This document shows, one piece after another, positions 49,899-58,275 of a stretch of 64,000 bases of DNA. The stretch comes from an uncultured Poribacteria bacterium (GTDB lineage Bacteria; Poribacteria; WGA-4E; WGA-3G), in contig OX639992.1 of the NCBI GenBank assembly GCA_951828515.1, positions 248,001 through 312,000 of the forward strand, in the 5' to 3' direction. Every line of letters starts with the position of its first letter. Position 1 is the stretch's first letter. Position numbers and translations under genes: made by a program. The notes below the pieces were generated by a model. It saw only the letters and a list, made by a program, of their open reading frames with translations. It had not been told where the DNA came from and ran no database searches.

Positions 49899-52358
49899 AT
49901 GATAAGAAAAATTTTGACAATAGTGGTTTTTACGGTTGCGTTTTCGCTCGTAAATACACACTTTTTAACAACAAGTTTTGGAAACCCTCAAGATACACCA
50001 AAATCGGAGGTGAATATGGTTGAACGTTGGGGAGTATATGAAGTAACTCTGAGTGGACCGGACACAGGAAATCCGTTCACTGAGGTTGAATTAACAGCAG
50101 AATTTAAACACCGTGATACAAACAAAGGGCAGACGTTTGAGCCGCAGGGTTTCTACGACGGAGACGGCGTTTACAAAATCCGATTCATGCCCGATGCAGT
50201 CGGCGAGTGGACGTACACGACAAATAGTAACACCGCTGAACTTAACGGCATAACGGGACAGTTTACGTGCGTTGCGCCATCAGAGGGAAACCACGGACCT
50301 GTCCGCGTCTATAAAGATTTCTATCTCCGCTATGCCGATGACACACCCTACCATCAATTCGGAACGACGTGTTATGCCTGGGCACATCAAGGGGAAGCGA
50401 TGGAAAAACAGACGCTCGAAACCCTTGCTGAAGCACCGTTCAACAAGATGCGGATGTGTATTTTTCCAAAAGACTATTCCTATAACAAAAACGAACCCGT
50501 CTACTATCCGTATGAAGGGGAACCGCTGAAGGATTGGGATTTCACCAGATTCAATCCCGAATTCTGGCATCATTTCGAGCGGCGGGTGCAAGACCTCTTG
50601 GACCTCGGTATTGAGGCGGACATCATCCTATTTCATACCTATGACCGATGGGACTTTGAGAATATGGATGCTGAAAGCGATGATCGCTATATCCGTTACG
50701 CCGTTGCGCGACTGGCGGCGTTCCGAAACGTCTGGTGGTCCCTCGCAAATGAATACGACTTCATGCCCATGAAAGAGGAATCAGATTGGGATCGGTTCTT
50801 CCAGATTATTCGCGATCATGATCCGTATCAGCGACTCCGCGGGATTCACAACGGTAGACGTTGGTATGACCACAATAAGCCGTGGGTGACACATACCAGT
50901 ATCCAAACCTCCAACATGGCACAAGGGATCCGCTACCGCACGGACTACGGAAAACCTGTTATCTATGATGAGTGTCGCTATGAGGGCAATATTCCGCAAG
51001 GATGGGGAAATATCACAGCCGAAGAGATGGTGCAACGTTTTTGGGCAGGGACGGTCTCTGGATGCTATGTCGGACATGGAGAAACTTACAAACACCCCGA
51101 AGACCTGCTTTGGTGGGCAAAAGGTGGTGTGCTGCGGGGTGAGAGTCCACCACGGATCGCGTTTCTCAAAGATTTCATGACAAACGCACCAGCCTTTGAA
51201 ACACTTGAGCCGATCGGCGATGACAGGGGACGCTATATCCTCGCGCGACACGGAGAATACTATCTTACCTACACAGACGACCCCCAAACGATAACACTGG
51301 ATTTGAAAGGGGAACAGCCCTATAAAGTCGATCGCGTGGATACGTGGAACATGAAGATTGTCCCTGTTGGCACGGCACACCCCGGAGAATATACGTTCGC
51401 TTCGCCGTATAACGGGGTTGCGTATCGCTTTACGCCGTATTCACTGGGCGAGAAACTCCGTCCGGAGGCGAGAGCGTCTGCCGATGTCCTTGAAGGCAGT
51501 GCTCCGCTCACAGTGAATTTCTCAGCGGCAGGGGACCTGTCACACCACTGGAATTTTGGAGACGGTGCGACGAGCACTGCGTCGAACCCGACGCACATCT
51601 ACGAGAGCCTCGGACAGTATGTCGCAACGCTCACGGTGATGGACCCGGAGGGTGACACGTCAACGACATCCCTTGCGATCCATGTATCACCGGCGGCACC
51701 GGCTGATATCGGGACGCATACGGAATTCCCTGGGTCGCGCGATGGGCTTGTTTTTCTCTGGCACGGCGCGCTTGAGGATAGTGGGGAGATTGAACCTCGC
51801 GGCGATGCGAAAATCGGTGAAGATGGACAGATGGATCTCACTGGTGGTGCGTTCCTTACAAAAGATGTTAACGACACACTTCTTGCAGCATGTCAGGCAA
51901 GCAACCAATTAACGCTTGAGTGTCTCGTTACGACGGATAACTTGGATCAGGACGGTCCGGCGCGGATTATCTCATTCTCGAACGACATCACGCATCGCAA
52001 CTTCACCTTCGGACAGACTGGAAATCGCTTTTCTGTCCGAATCCGCACGCCTCGGACTGGGACGAATGCAATGGGCGGCGAGTTTTCTTTCAGTGAGATT
52101 GAATCTGGGAGATCAACGCATATTATCGTCAGTTATTTTCCGGGAAATGTCTACTGCTACGTTGACGGCGAACTCGTCTACGTGAGCAATGGCATCCAAG
52201 GGGATTTCAGCAATTGGGAAGGTTATCCGTTGCTTTTCGGCGATGAAGCGAGTGGTGGTCGGAATTGGGAAGGTAAGTTGAGCAGCGTGGCGATTTACAG
52301 CCGATTCGTCGGGCAGGAAGAAGCGGCACATAAATTTAAGCTGATTCAAGGTGAATGA
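49899..52358 (+). CDS. DUF5060/DUF4038 glycoside hydrolase-like protein with PKD and LamG domains
   Basis: An 819-residue secreted protein with a signal peptide. Residues ~40-125 match DUF5060 (RWGVYEVTLSGPDTGNPFTEVELTAEF, VGEWTYTTNSN). Residues ~145-445 match the DUF4038-type TIM barrel (FLRYADDTPYHQFGTTCYAWAH, NVWWSLANEYDFM with the likely acid/base Glu, and VIYDECRYEG). A PKD domain follows (~525-600, NFSAAGDLSHHWNFGDGATS) and a C-terminal LamG-like domain (~610-815). It probably cleaves a plant- or algae-type polysaccharide. GGAG is 7 bases before the ATG. Operon partner of the DUF1593 gene. Confidence 0.85.
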   Translation: MIRKILTIVVFTVAFSLVNTHFLTTSFGNPQDTPKSEVNMVERWGVYEVTLSGPDTGNPFTEVELTAEFKHRDTNKGQTFEPQGFYDGDGVYKIRFMPDAVGEWTYTTNSNTAELNGITGQFTCVAPSEGNHGPVRVYKDFYLRYADDTPYHQFGTTCYAWAHQGEAMEKQTLETLAEAPFNKMRMCIFPKDYSYNKNEPVYYPYEGEPLKDWDFTRFNPEFWHHFERRVQDLLDLGIEADIILFHTYDRWDFENMDAESDDRYIRYAVARLAAFRNVWWSLANEYDFMPMKEESDWDRFFQIIRDHDPYQRLRGIHNGRRWYDHNKPWVTHTSIQTSNMAQGIRYRTDYGKPVIYDECRYEGNIPQGWGNITAEEMVQRFWAGTVSGCYVGHGETYKHPEDLLWWAKGGVLRGESPPRIAFLKDFMTNAPAFETLEPIGDDRGRYILARHGEYYLTYTDDPQTITLDLKGEQPYKVDRVDTWNMKIVPVGTAHPGEYTFASPYNGVAYRFTPYSLGEKLRPEARASADVLEGSAPLTVNFSAAGDLSHHWNFGDGATSTASNPTHIYESLGQYVATLTVMDPEGDTSTTSLAIHVSPAAPADIGTHTEFPGSRDGLVFLWHGALEDSGEIEPRGDAKIGEDGQMDLTGGAFLTKDVNDTLLAACQASNQLTLECLVTTDNLDQDGPARIISFSNDITHRNFTFGQTGNRFSVRIRTPRTGTNAMGGEFSFSEIESGRSTHIIVSYFPGNVYCYVDGELVYVSNGIQGDFSNWEGYPLLFGDEASGGRNWEGKLSSVAIYSRFVGQEEAAHKFKLIQGE

Positions 52359-52424
52359 AGATCCCTTTCTATAGGCATAGCACCGCTACCGGAGCAGCGA
52401 CTCGCATACAGGATTTTCTACGCT

Positions 52425-52542
52425 TATAGTAAAACCCATAATTAAGTTTACACTCTGTAATGCGGCGAGGTTAGGAAACCTCGCCAGCATTGTGGGGTTT
52501 TGTGTTTTCGAGAGTGTGCAAGTATTTTCGGGCTTTACTATA
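52425..52542. repeat. MITE-like element, copy 2
   Basis: A 118-bp element with ends TATAGTAAAACCC and GGGCTTTACTATA, nearly identical to 22717-22852 along both arms. The centre (52464-52485) is a perfect hairpin with arms GGCGAGGTT and AACCTCGCC. It is followed almost directly by the terminator at 52552. Confidence 0.75.
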
Positions 52543-52551
52543 AACAAATTG

Positions 52552-52580
52552 AAAAGGCGCGGTTGGAAACCGCGCCTTTT
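52552..52580. terminator. Bidirectional terminator between convergent genes
   Basis: A 13-bp perfect stem, AAAAGGCGCGGTT (52552-52564) with AACCGCGCCTTTT (52568-52580), a 3-base loop, and a run of four A or T on each side. It sits between the convergent glycoside hydrolase and TonB receptor genes. Its core also belongs to the hairpin family with GGTT-n-GGAAACC. Confidence 0.8.
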
Positions 52581-52616
52581 ACGAAAAGCATATTCAGCAC
52601 TTTTCATGAGATAGGT

Positions 52617-55319
52617 TTAGAAACTGTATCCGACTTTGGCATACCAATACGCACCGTCAAACCCAAACGGACTGAACTGTCCGTATTTGTTACCGACAGA
52701 ATCAGCACCATTCGGATTTTCATCAGGAAAGGTATTAAGGATATTTCTTCCACCGAGCGTGAGAGCGATTCCCGACCCGACGGCGTAAGAGGTTTCTAAG
52801 TCGAAAATAACCCTTCCAGTGTATTCTCCAGTGCCTAGCACATCTGGATTCTGTAAGAAATCTTCAGAATCGAACCAACCACTGAAATAACTGGCGCGCC
52901 CGAGCACTCCCCACACATCCGTTATGGATTGAGCGACAGTCAGGCTGGCGCGGTGTGCGGGTAAATTCTCTTGCAGTTCCCTGATTCGATGATCGTCCAG
53001 CGTGTCCGGATTGTGATCGGTAACTGTGGTGTTCGTGAAGTTATACACGGCGATGAGGTTTCCGTTGGGTATTGGTGCTGTAACGACAAAGTCAATACCA
53101 TTGGTTGTAGTAGCGAAGTCATTGATAAAGAACTGGAATGTTTCCAGATTCGCTGCACTGGTTACACCTGCGGCGATGAGCTGCGTCTTCTGCGCGGCAG
53201 TCAATGTAAAGTGTTGTGACACCGATAACCGGTTTTTCAGCCGAACATCAAAAAAGTCCATCGTGAAATTTACGCCCAAAATATCAACGGTAAATCCACC
53301 TGAGAAGTTATTTGATGTTTCCGGGTCAAGCGAGTTATCTTCCTTGCCTGTCACAACCCCGACAGCCTCGTTGGTGGAAGGAATTGTTCCTTTATTCACG
53401 AGATCACCCTTCGCGAAATCGTATTCAGTGGTAATGTTGAACGTATTTTGCTGCCCGGGTGTGGGAGCGCGGAACCCGGTACTATAACTTCCCCGCAACC
53501 GCATCGTTTCCGTAACCTTGTAGTTTGCAGCGACTTTGTAGTTCAGGGCGCCACCGAAAAGCTCAAATTGTTCACCGCGCACAGCCAGTGCGATCAGGAG
53601 CGGATCAATCGGTCTGATTTCAGTCTCCAGATAGGCGGCAACGTTGTAACGGTGCCACTTGCCTGCCGCGACTGGGCTGAACCCCGAAAATCCGTTGGAG
53701 GCAGCCGTGAAGCCTTGCGCTGCGAGGGGTCCGATCTGATGCGACTCGCGTTCGCCCTCTATGATTTCAAATCCTTCGTCCCGATATTCCAAACCAGAAG
53801 CGAGGAACACCATGTCGCTGAGGGGATAGGTTACATCGAAGTTGAGGTTATAATCCGTCTGGATATAGTCGCCCGGATCAAAATATGTCGGTGTGTCTGG
53901 TCCGAGCGAAGCATTAACGGTGTTGAAGATAAAGAAATCAGCATGGTTGCGTCCAAAAGAACCGCTCAGATCCCACGTTAAGTCCTTACCCAATGTATCT
54001 TTGAGCGCGGTGCCTTTAACACCAACGACGACGGAACTATCCCACATGAATGCACCAAATCTGGGTGTGAATCCGCCTGGGAACATCTCTTGGAATGTGA
54101 ATAGATTCGGGTCACTCTTGACCGCTTGCAAACGTTCGGGATCAGGGACGTGATTGGTTATCGGAATATCGTCAGCATCGTGAGGCGATAGTTCGGTAAA
54201 CTCCGCTCCGGCAGCCTCTGCTGCCGCTTTTCGGGTTTCCCAATCATTCATTTCTGCTGTCAAACCCCGCATATCCCCGACGAGCAACGTCTTGCCACCC
54301 GTCGTACTAAACACACCGCCGCGGGTATTCGGGTTACGGAAATAGAATCCGCCTTCAACCCGCTTTCGGGCGTAGTTGGCATGTCCATAGAAATTGATGG
54401 TATCTGTGAGGGTGGCACCGTAGTTGGCAAACAATTTGATGTCATTCTCTATAATCGGTTGTCCCCAAATTTGCGCCGGGTCTTTCACACTAAAATTGCC
54501 TGCGTTAATCATGGCTATGGCATCATTACGTTGGACAGACCGGATGGTCGGATCTGCGCCACCGTATTCAAAGCTGAGGCTACTCCACGCGTCTGGATTC
54601 CCTAAACCGATATTCCCTGCGACAGCAAACTGTCGACCATCGCCATATTGGTAGATACCAGGTTTGAATTCAAACGAACCGCCTTCGTGGTTGTCTTTCA
54701 GCTGAAAATTCATCACGCCGGCAATGGCATCAGAACCGTATTGTGCGGATGCGCCATCACGGAGGATCTCTACCTGTTGCAGCGCAATTGCGGGAATAGG
54801 TGCCAAGTCAGGTCCCTGTGAGCCATCAGACAGACCGTTCCCGAGCCAGTGAATCACTGCGGCACGGTGTCGCCGCTTGTTGTTCACCAACACCAATGTA
54901 TGGTCTGGGGCAAGTCCCCGTAAATTCGCCGGACGGACCACTGTTGACGCATCGCTAATCGGCTGTGTATTGATGTTATAAGACGGCACCAAAGATCTCA
55001 GCAAATCTGGTAGATCTGCGCCGCCCTGTTTCGCGAAGGATTCGTTTGACACAATATCAATCGGTACTGCCGAATCCAAGACGGAGCGCGGTTGGGAACG
55101 TGATCCCACCACGACAAGACTCTCAAGTCTCACAGGAGTACTCGCTTCAGCAGCTTCTTCAGCAGCTTCTTCAGTTGCTTCCGCCTCGTCCGTGACCTCC
55201 GCTTCTTCTGCCGTTTCGGCGTGTTGGTCCGCCATAACCGTCGTAAATGTGCACATTAAAATACCCATAAGGATACTGAGTGCGAAGATGATCGGTTTGA
55301 GATATTTGCTGTAATACAT
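52617..55319 (-). CDS. TonB-dependent outer-membrane receptor
   Basis: A 900-residue protein with a signal peptide (IIFALSILMGILMCTFTTVMA). A low-complexity Glu/Ala segment follows (~30-60), then a TonB-box-like VRLESLVVVGSR and the plug domain (AVPIDIVSNESFAKQGGADLPDLLRSLVPSYNI...VVRPANLRGLAPDHTLVLVNNKR...GSDAIAGVMNFQL). The 22-stranded barrel ends WYAKVGYSF with the terminal Phe. It resembles CirA/BtuB-type receptors; the ligand is unknown. The start at 55319 is chosen because the signal peptide begins there and GAGGGA is upstream. Confidence 0.9.
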   Translation of the reverse strand: MYYSKYLKPIIFALSILMGILMCTFTTVMADQHAETAEEAEVTDEAEATEEAAEEAAEASTPVRLESLVVVGSRSQPRSVLDSAVPIDIVSNESFAKQGGADLPDLLRSLVPSYNINTQPISDASTVVRPANLRGLAPDHTLVLVNNKRRHRAAVIHWLGNGLSDGSQGPDLAPIPAIALQQVEILRDGASAQYGSDAIAGVMNFQLKDNHEGGSFEFKPGIYQYGDGRQFAVAGNIGLGNPDAWSSLSFEYGGADPTIRSVQRNDAIAMINAGNFSVKDPAQIWGQPIIENDIKLFANYGATLTDTINFYGHANYARKRVEGGFYFRNPNTRGGVFSTTGGKTLLVGDMRGLTAEMNDWETRKAAAEAAGAEFTELSPHDADDIPITNHVPDPERLQAVKSDPNLFTFQEMFPGGFTPRFGAFMWDSSVVVGVKGTALKDTLGKDLTWDLSGSFGRNHADFFIFNTVNASLGPDTPTYFDPGDYIQTDYNLNFDVTYPLSDMVFLASGLEYRDEGFEIIEGERESHQIGPLAAQGFTAASNGFSGFSPVAAGKWHRYNVAAYLETEIRPIDPLLIALAVRGEQFELFGGALNYKVAANYKVTETMRLRGSYSTGFRAPTPGQQNTFNITTEYDFAKGDLVNKGTIPSTNEAVGVVTGKEDNSLDPETSNNFSGGFTVDILGVNFTMDFFDVRLKNRLSVSQHFTLTAAQKTQLIAAGVTSAANLETFQFFINDFATTTNGIDFVVTAPIPNGNLIAVYNFTNTTVTDHNPDTLDDHRIRELQENLPAHRASLTVAQSITDVWGVLGRASYFSGWFDSEDFLQNPDVLGTGEYTGRVIFDLETSYAVGSGIALTLGGRNILNTFPDENPNGADSVGNKYGQFSPFGFDGAYWYAKVGYSF

Positions 55320-55948
55320 ATAATTTTCCCTCTTCAATTTCGACGTAAACGTCAAATTTTGAAAACTGCTATTAAAAAAATAAAACACAAAAACGAAGTT
55401 AGCAACCCCCGCTTTCCCTCATAAGATTACTACAATCAAGGCGTATCCAAATTAAGAATTTAGCAACTCAATTAGGATAGTTAGGTTGCGCCCTCTTACA
55501 CAGAGCGTGTTCTAACAACAAAATTCGCTCTATTTTCCACATCGAATTCACGCTGAATGTAGCATTACAATCTTCATAATATATAATAACACAAATTTTG
55601 TCATTCGTCAAGTCTCTAAAAAGATAGAAAAGTTAGCGTTAACAAGAAGAGAAAAGATTGCCATAATCGGCAATTAGTGCCAAGCAACTGATCCATAAAT
55701 CCAATTTGACTTGATATACATTTTTATGGGGCAATATTAACCGCGTTTTTCATCCGTTTCCCTTCTACGAAAGAACGGAGAGCCCCACCTAAAACACCAT
55801 ATTCCTCTAAAAAATTTAAACTTGACAATAAATTCGCAATGCTATATACTTAATAGCACGCTGAACTTGATGTTATGCTACGTTTGGAATTAAAAACACC
55901 CTGAAAAAAAGTTCATCCAATAGCTACTCCAATAGTGAAAATACTACC
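55320..55948. other. AT-rich divergent intergenic region
   Basis: About 630 bases between the TonB receptor and the 419-aa gene. A consensus promoter for the latter is at 55822-55850. The minus-strand promoter was not located with confidence. No gene seen. Confidence 0.5.
55822..55850 (+). promoter_or_regulatory. Promoter of the 419-aa gene
   Basis: TTGACA (55822-55827), 17 bases, TATACT (55845-55850). The transcript should start near 55857, leaving a leader of about 90 bases. Confidence 0.6.
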
Positions 55949-57208
55949 ATGGCAAAGAAAAAAGGACGCCGCTCCGTAAATGTGGCTCGGAAGCGCGAGA
56001 AACGAAACCGCGACCGGAAATTTAGACAAAAACAGCTTGCTATCGAAAAGCAACGTAGACTCCCTTATGAAAAGTCAGAAGAAGAGCATTTACACGCCTG
56101 TATCTCCCAGAGTCGAAAACTCCTTGACGAACCTGAACTTGAAGGTATTCTTTTCGATGCTGAACTGATGTATGCCCGGGTGACGGAAGTACTTGACAAT
56201 TACCCAGCAGACGAGACGGATATCCGGACAGATGAATCTGAAGAAGACTCCACCTATTTAATAAATGTAACAGAAGAAACCACCGGTGAAGAGGAACTAA
56301 ATCCGTTACCGGAAGCGGAACATGCCTGCGAACATTTTCGGTTAGAAGTACTCCCACATCTTATTACGCCAGGCTTTATGCAACAATTAGTGCAAGCACT
56401 CATGGCCTGTGAAAAACGTCTCAAATTCACAGGCAACCGAGAATTTGCAGAGGTCGCTTTTGTTACCCGCTCACTTTTTGAAGCCGCTCCACCGGAAATA
56501 TTGACGTTCCATCCAATGATCCAAACCATCGGTATCGAAACCCTACGGATACTTGTGGAAGCACCGGATATGATTATCGACAGACATGAAGAAGTCAAAG
56601 AAATTTTTTCTAACGTTCTGGAATACGAAGACGCAGAAACGTATAAATCCCAACCGATTTCCGTCTTTTCAGACACCGGACAAAACCCAGCACGCCACGG
56701 AGCAGAGGGATCCGAATCTACCGCAACAGCCCCGGTTTCACCGGATTTGGACCCGGTAAATGCTCAGTTAACCGATATCGAACGGGTTTTGCCTTCCCCT
56801 GCAGAGGATTCCACACTGCTTCCAGAGCCAGTCGATGTCCCTGCCCCACCTACCTCACAGGTAGCAACACCGAGAGTGAATCCCGATGAACTTCCTGCTC
56901 GGGCCCTTTATAAAAACTTCTACGGCTTGGCAATCAAGCAGAGCTTTGAGGAGCGGACAAACGACACGTCCTTACAAAAGGGACTCACCAATTACGCGTT
57001 GGTGAATGAAAGCGCGGAACAGGTTGAATTTGTTGATGTGGAAAACGAACGCTACATCACGGTTACTGAAGAGCGGTTGCAGTTACACGCACGCTCAAAA
57101 GCAGAACTTACCATTGCAATGGCAGAGGTAGAAGCACAGTGTACATCAGCAGTCATGTACCTCGCCCAAACAATCGAAGAAAGGGGGGAACATTATGCCA
57201 CGGAGTAA
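55949..57208 (+). CDS. Unknown protein with very basic N-terminus and acidic middle
   Basis: A 419-residue protein that I do not recognise. The first ~37 residues are almost all Lys/Arg/Gln (MAKKKGRRSVNVARKREKR...), as in RNA- or DNA-binding tails. Residues ~90-115 are acidic. ~120-220 are helical (HFRLEVLPHLITPGFMQQLVQALMACEKRLKF), a Pro/Ser/Thr-rich linker covers ~240-310, and the C-terminus is mixed alpha/beta. It has no signal peptide or membrane segment. It overlaps a 39-codon, very basic gene by 14 bases, so the two are probably coupled. A promoter is at 55822-55850. Confidence 0.6.
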   Translation: MAKKKGRRSVNVARKREKRNRDRKFRQKQLAIEKQRRLPYEKSEEEHLHACISQSRKLLDEPELEGILFDAELMYARVTEVLDNYPADETDIRTDESEEDSTYLINVTEETTGEEELNPLPEAEHACEHFRLEVLPHLITPGFMQQLVQALMACEKRLKFTGNREFAEVAFVTRSLFEAAPPEILTFHPMIQTIGIETLRILVEAPDMIIDRHEEVKEIFSNVLEYEDAETYKSQPISVFSDTGQNPARHGAEGSESTATAPVSPDLDPVNAQLTDIERVLPSPAEDSTLLPEPVDVPAPPTSQVATPRVNPDELPARALYKNFYGLAIKQSFEERTNDTSLQKGLTNYALVNESAEQVEFVDVENERYITVTEERLQLHARSKAELTIAMAEVEAQCTSAVMYLAQTIEERGEHYATE

Positions 57209-57314
57209 AAGCGGACAGGTCCGACGTAGGACACAAATCCGCCAACGCCAACAACGTCGACTGAAAAGAAAGAAAGCAGCATTGAAAGAACTATTACAGA
57301 ACAGCGGCACTTAA
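57195..57314 (+). CDS. 39-aa extremely basic protein
   Basis: A short frame with a near-perfect ribosome site (AGGGGGGAA, 4 bases before the ATG) that overlaps the 419-aa gene by 14 bases in another frame. The product is about half Arg/Lys/Gln (SGQVRRRTQIRQRQQRRLKR, then KKAALKELL), like a nucleic-acid-binding peptide, and resembles the basic N-terminus of the upstream protein. No family was recognised. Coding is inferred from the ribosome site, overlap and composition. Confidence 0.55.
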   Translation: MPRSKSGQVRRRTQIRQRQQRRLKRKKAALKELLQNSGT

Positions 57315-57330
57315 TATACCACATCTCGAT

Positions 57331-57512
57331 AGCGGCGGGTCGCTGTGCCCGCCTACACTCATGTGAGTTTGGAACCGACGAGGTTGGGAAACCTCGTCAG
57401 CAGGGCAGCGGCGGGTCGCTGTGCCCGCCTACACTCATGTGAGTTTGGAACCGACGAGGTTGGGAAACCTCGTCAGCAGGGCAGCGGCGGGTCGCTGTGC
57501 CCGCCTACACTC
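57331..57512. repeat. 76-bp tandem repeats with hairpin module, 2.4 copies
   Basis: Units start at 57331, 57407 and 57483 (the last is ~30 bases). The two full copies are identical. Each contains a perfect hairpin with arms GACGAGGTT and AACCTCGTC (57377-57398 and 57453-57474), and GGCGGGT/GCCCGCC-type arms near the start. The partial third copy runs into the last codons of the nitroreductase gene. Confidence 0.85.
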
Positions 57513-58275
57513 TCTTTTCAAAGTGAACAAACTCTGATGGCTGTAACCGAACAGAGTCCCCATGACGCTCCTCCACATATCCCATCCTCAGCAGCGTGAT
57601 CACTTCATGAGCAGTAGGGATATTGAAAAGTTGACGCACCCGTTCACGATCTGCGGGGTGTTCCAGAGGTGCACTGACAAATTGCACACCGATGTCTAAA
57701 GCAGTTGCAGCGAGGAGTACATTCTGAATTAGCATCCCCATACTCAACCACATCCATCGCGTTCCGCCGTCCCCAGGTGGATATCTCTTGCAATTCATCG
57801 TAACCAAGATGAGTAGTGGTGCTTCACGAACCTGTGCCGCGATCTCTTTAGCGGGTATCTTCCCTGCCCCTAAATGCCCCAATAGTGTGAAAGACTTCGC
57901 GTTTTTCAACACCCCCTCCAATAACGCGTCTGGTGCGTCCTGAAGCAATTTCGGCAGCGTAACGTGGTCAGTAAGTAGTACGCCATCACCACTCTCCTCC
58001 AAGTCCGCCTCTGTAAGACGCATCCAACGGCTATTGTCATCAAGAAACTTAGCATCTTTGAATTGTTCAACGATAGCACGCTCGGTTACATCGGCGAGTG
58101 CCGTCTTGCCGTCTGCCTCCTGAACGAGCACAAGTTCCCAAGGTTGAACATTGAACGGTGATGGTGTCCATCGCGCGGCTTCAATGAGTTTTTCAAGGTC
58201 TGCGGCATCAATTGCGCGGTTCTGAAACGTGCCGCGATGGCTGCGTCGCTGTGCGATTGCGTCAAAAACATTCAT
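57505..58275 (-). CDS. Nitroreductase-family flavoprotein
   Basis: A 256-residue FMN-dependent protein of the nitroreductase fold: AIAQRRSHRGTFQNRAIDAADLEKLIEAARWTPSPFNVQPWELVLV (FMN-binding R-R-S and the P-S-x-x-N-x-Q-P-W motif) and WMWLSMGMLIQNVLLAATALDIGVQFVSA. These reduce nitro compounds, quinones or other substrates with NAD(P)H. Its 3' end overlaps the tandem repeat at 57331-57512, so its last codons are part of that repeat. Its start overlaps the PfkB kinase gene by 4 bases, a coupled operon. Confidence 0.87.
   Translation of the reverse strand: MNVFDAIAQRRSHRGTFQNRAIDAADLEKLIEAARWTPSPFNVQPWELVLVQEADGKTALADVTERAIVEQFKDAKFLDDNSRWMRLTEADLEESGDGVLLTDHVTLPKLLQDAPDALLEGVLKNAKSFTLLGHLGAGKIPAKEIAAQVREAPLLILVTMNCKRYPPGDGGTRWMWLSMGMLIQNVLLAATALDIGVQFVSAPLEHPADRERVRQLFNIPTAHEVITLLRMGYVEERHGDSVRLQPSEFVHFEKRV

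Noticed and set aside
57331-57512. Tandem repeats as a possible CRISPR array
   Set aside because: Identical 76-bp units with no variable spacers.
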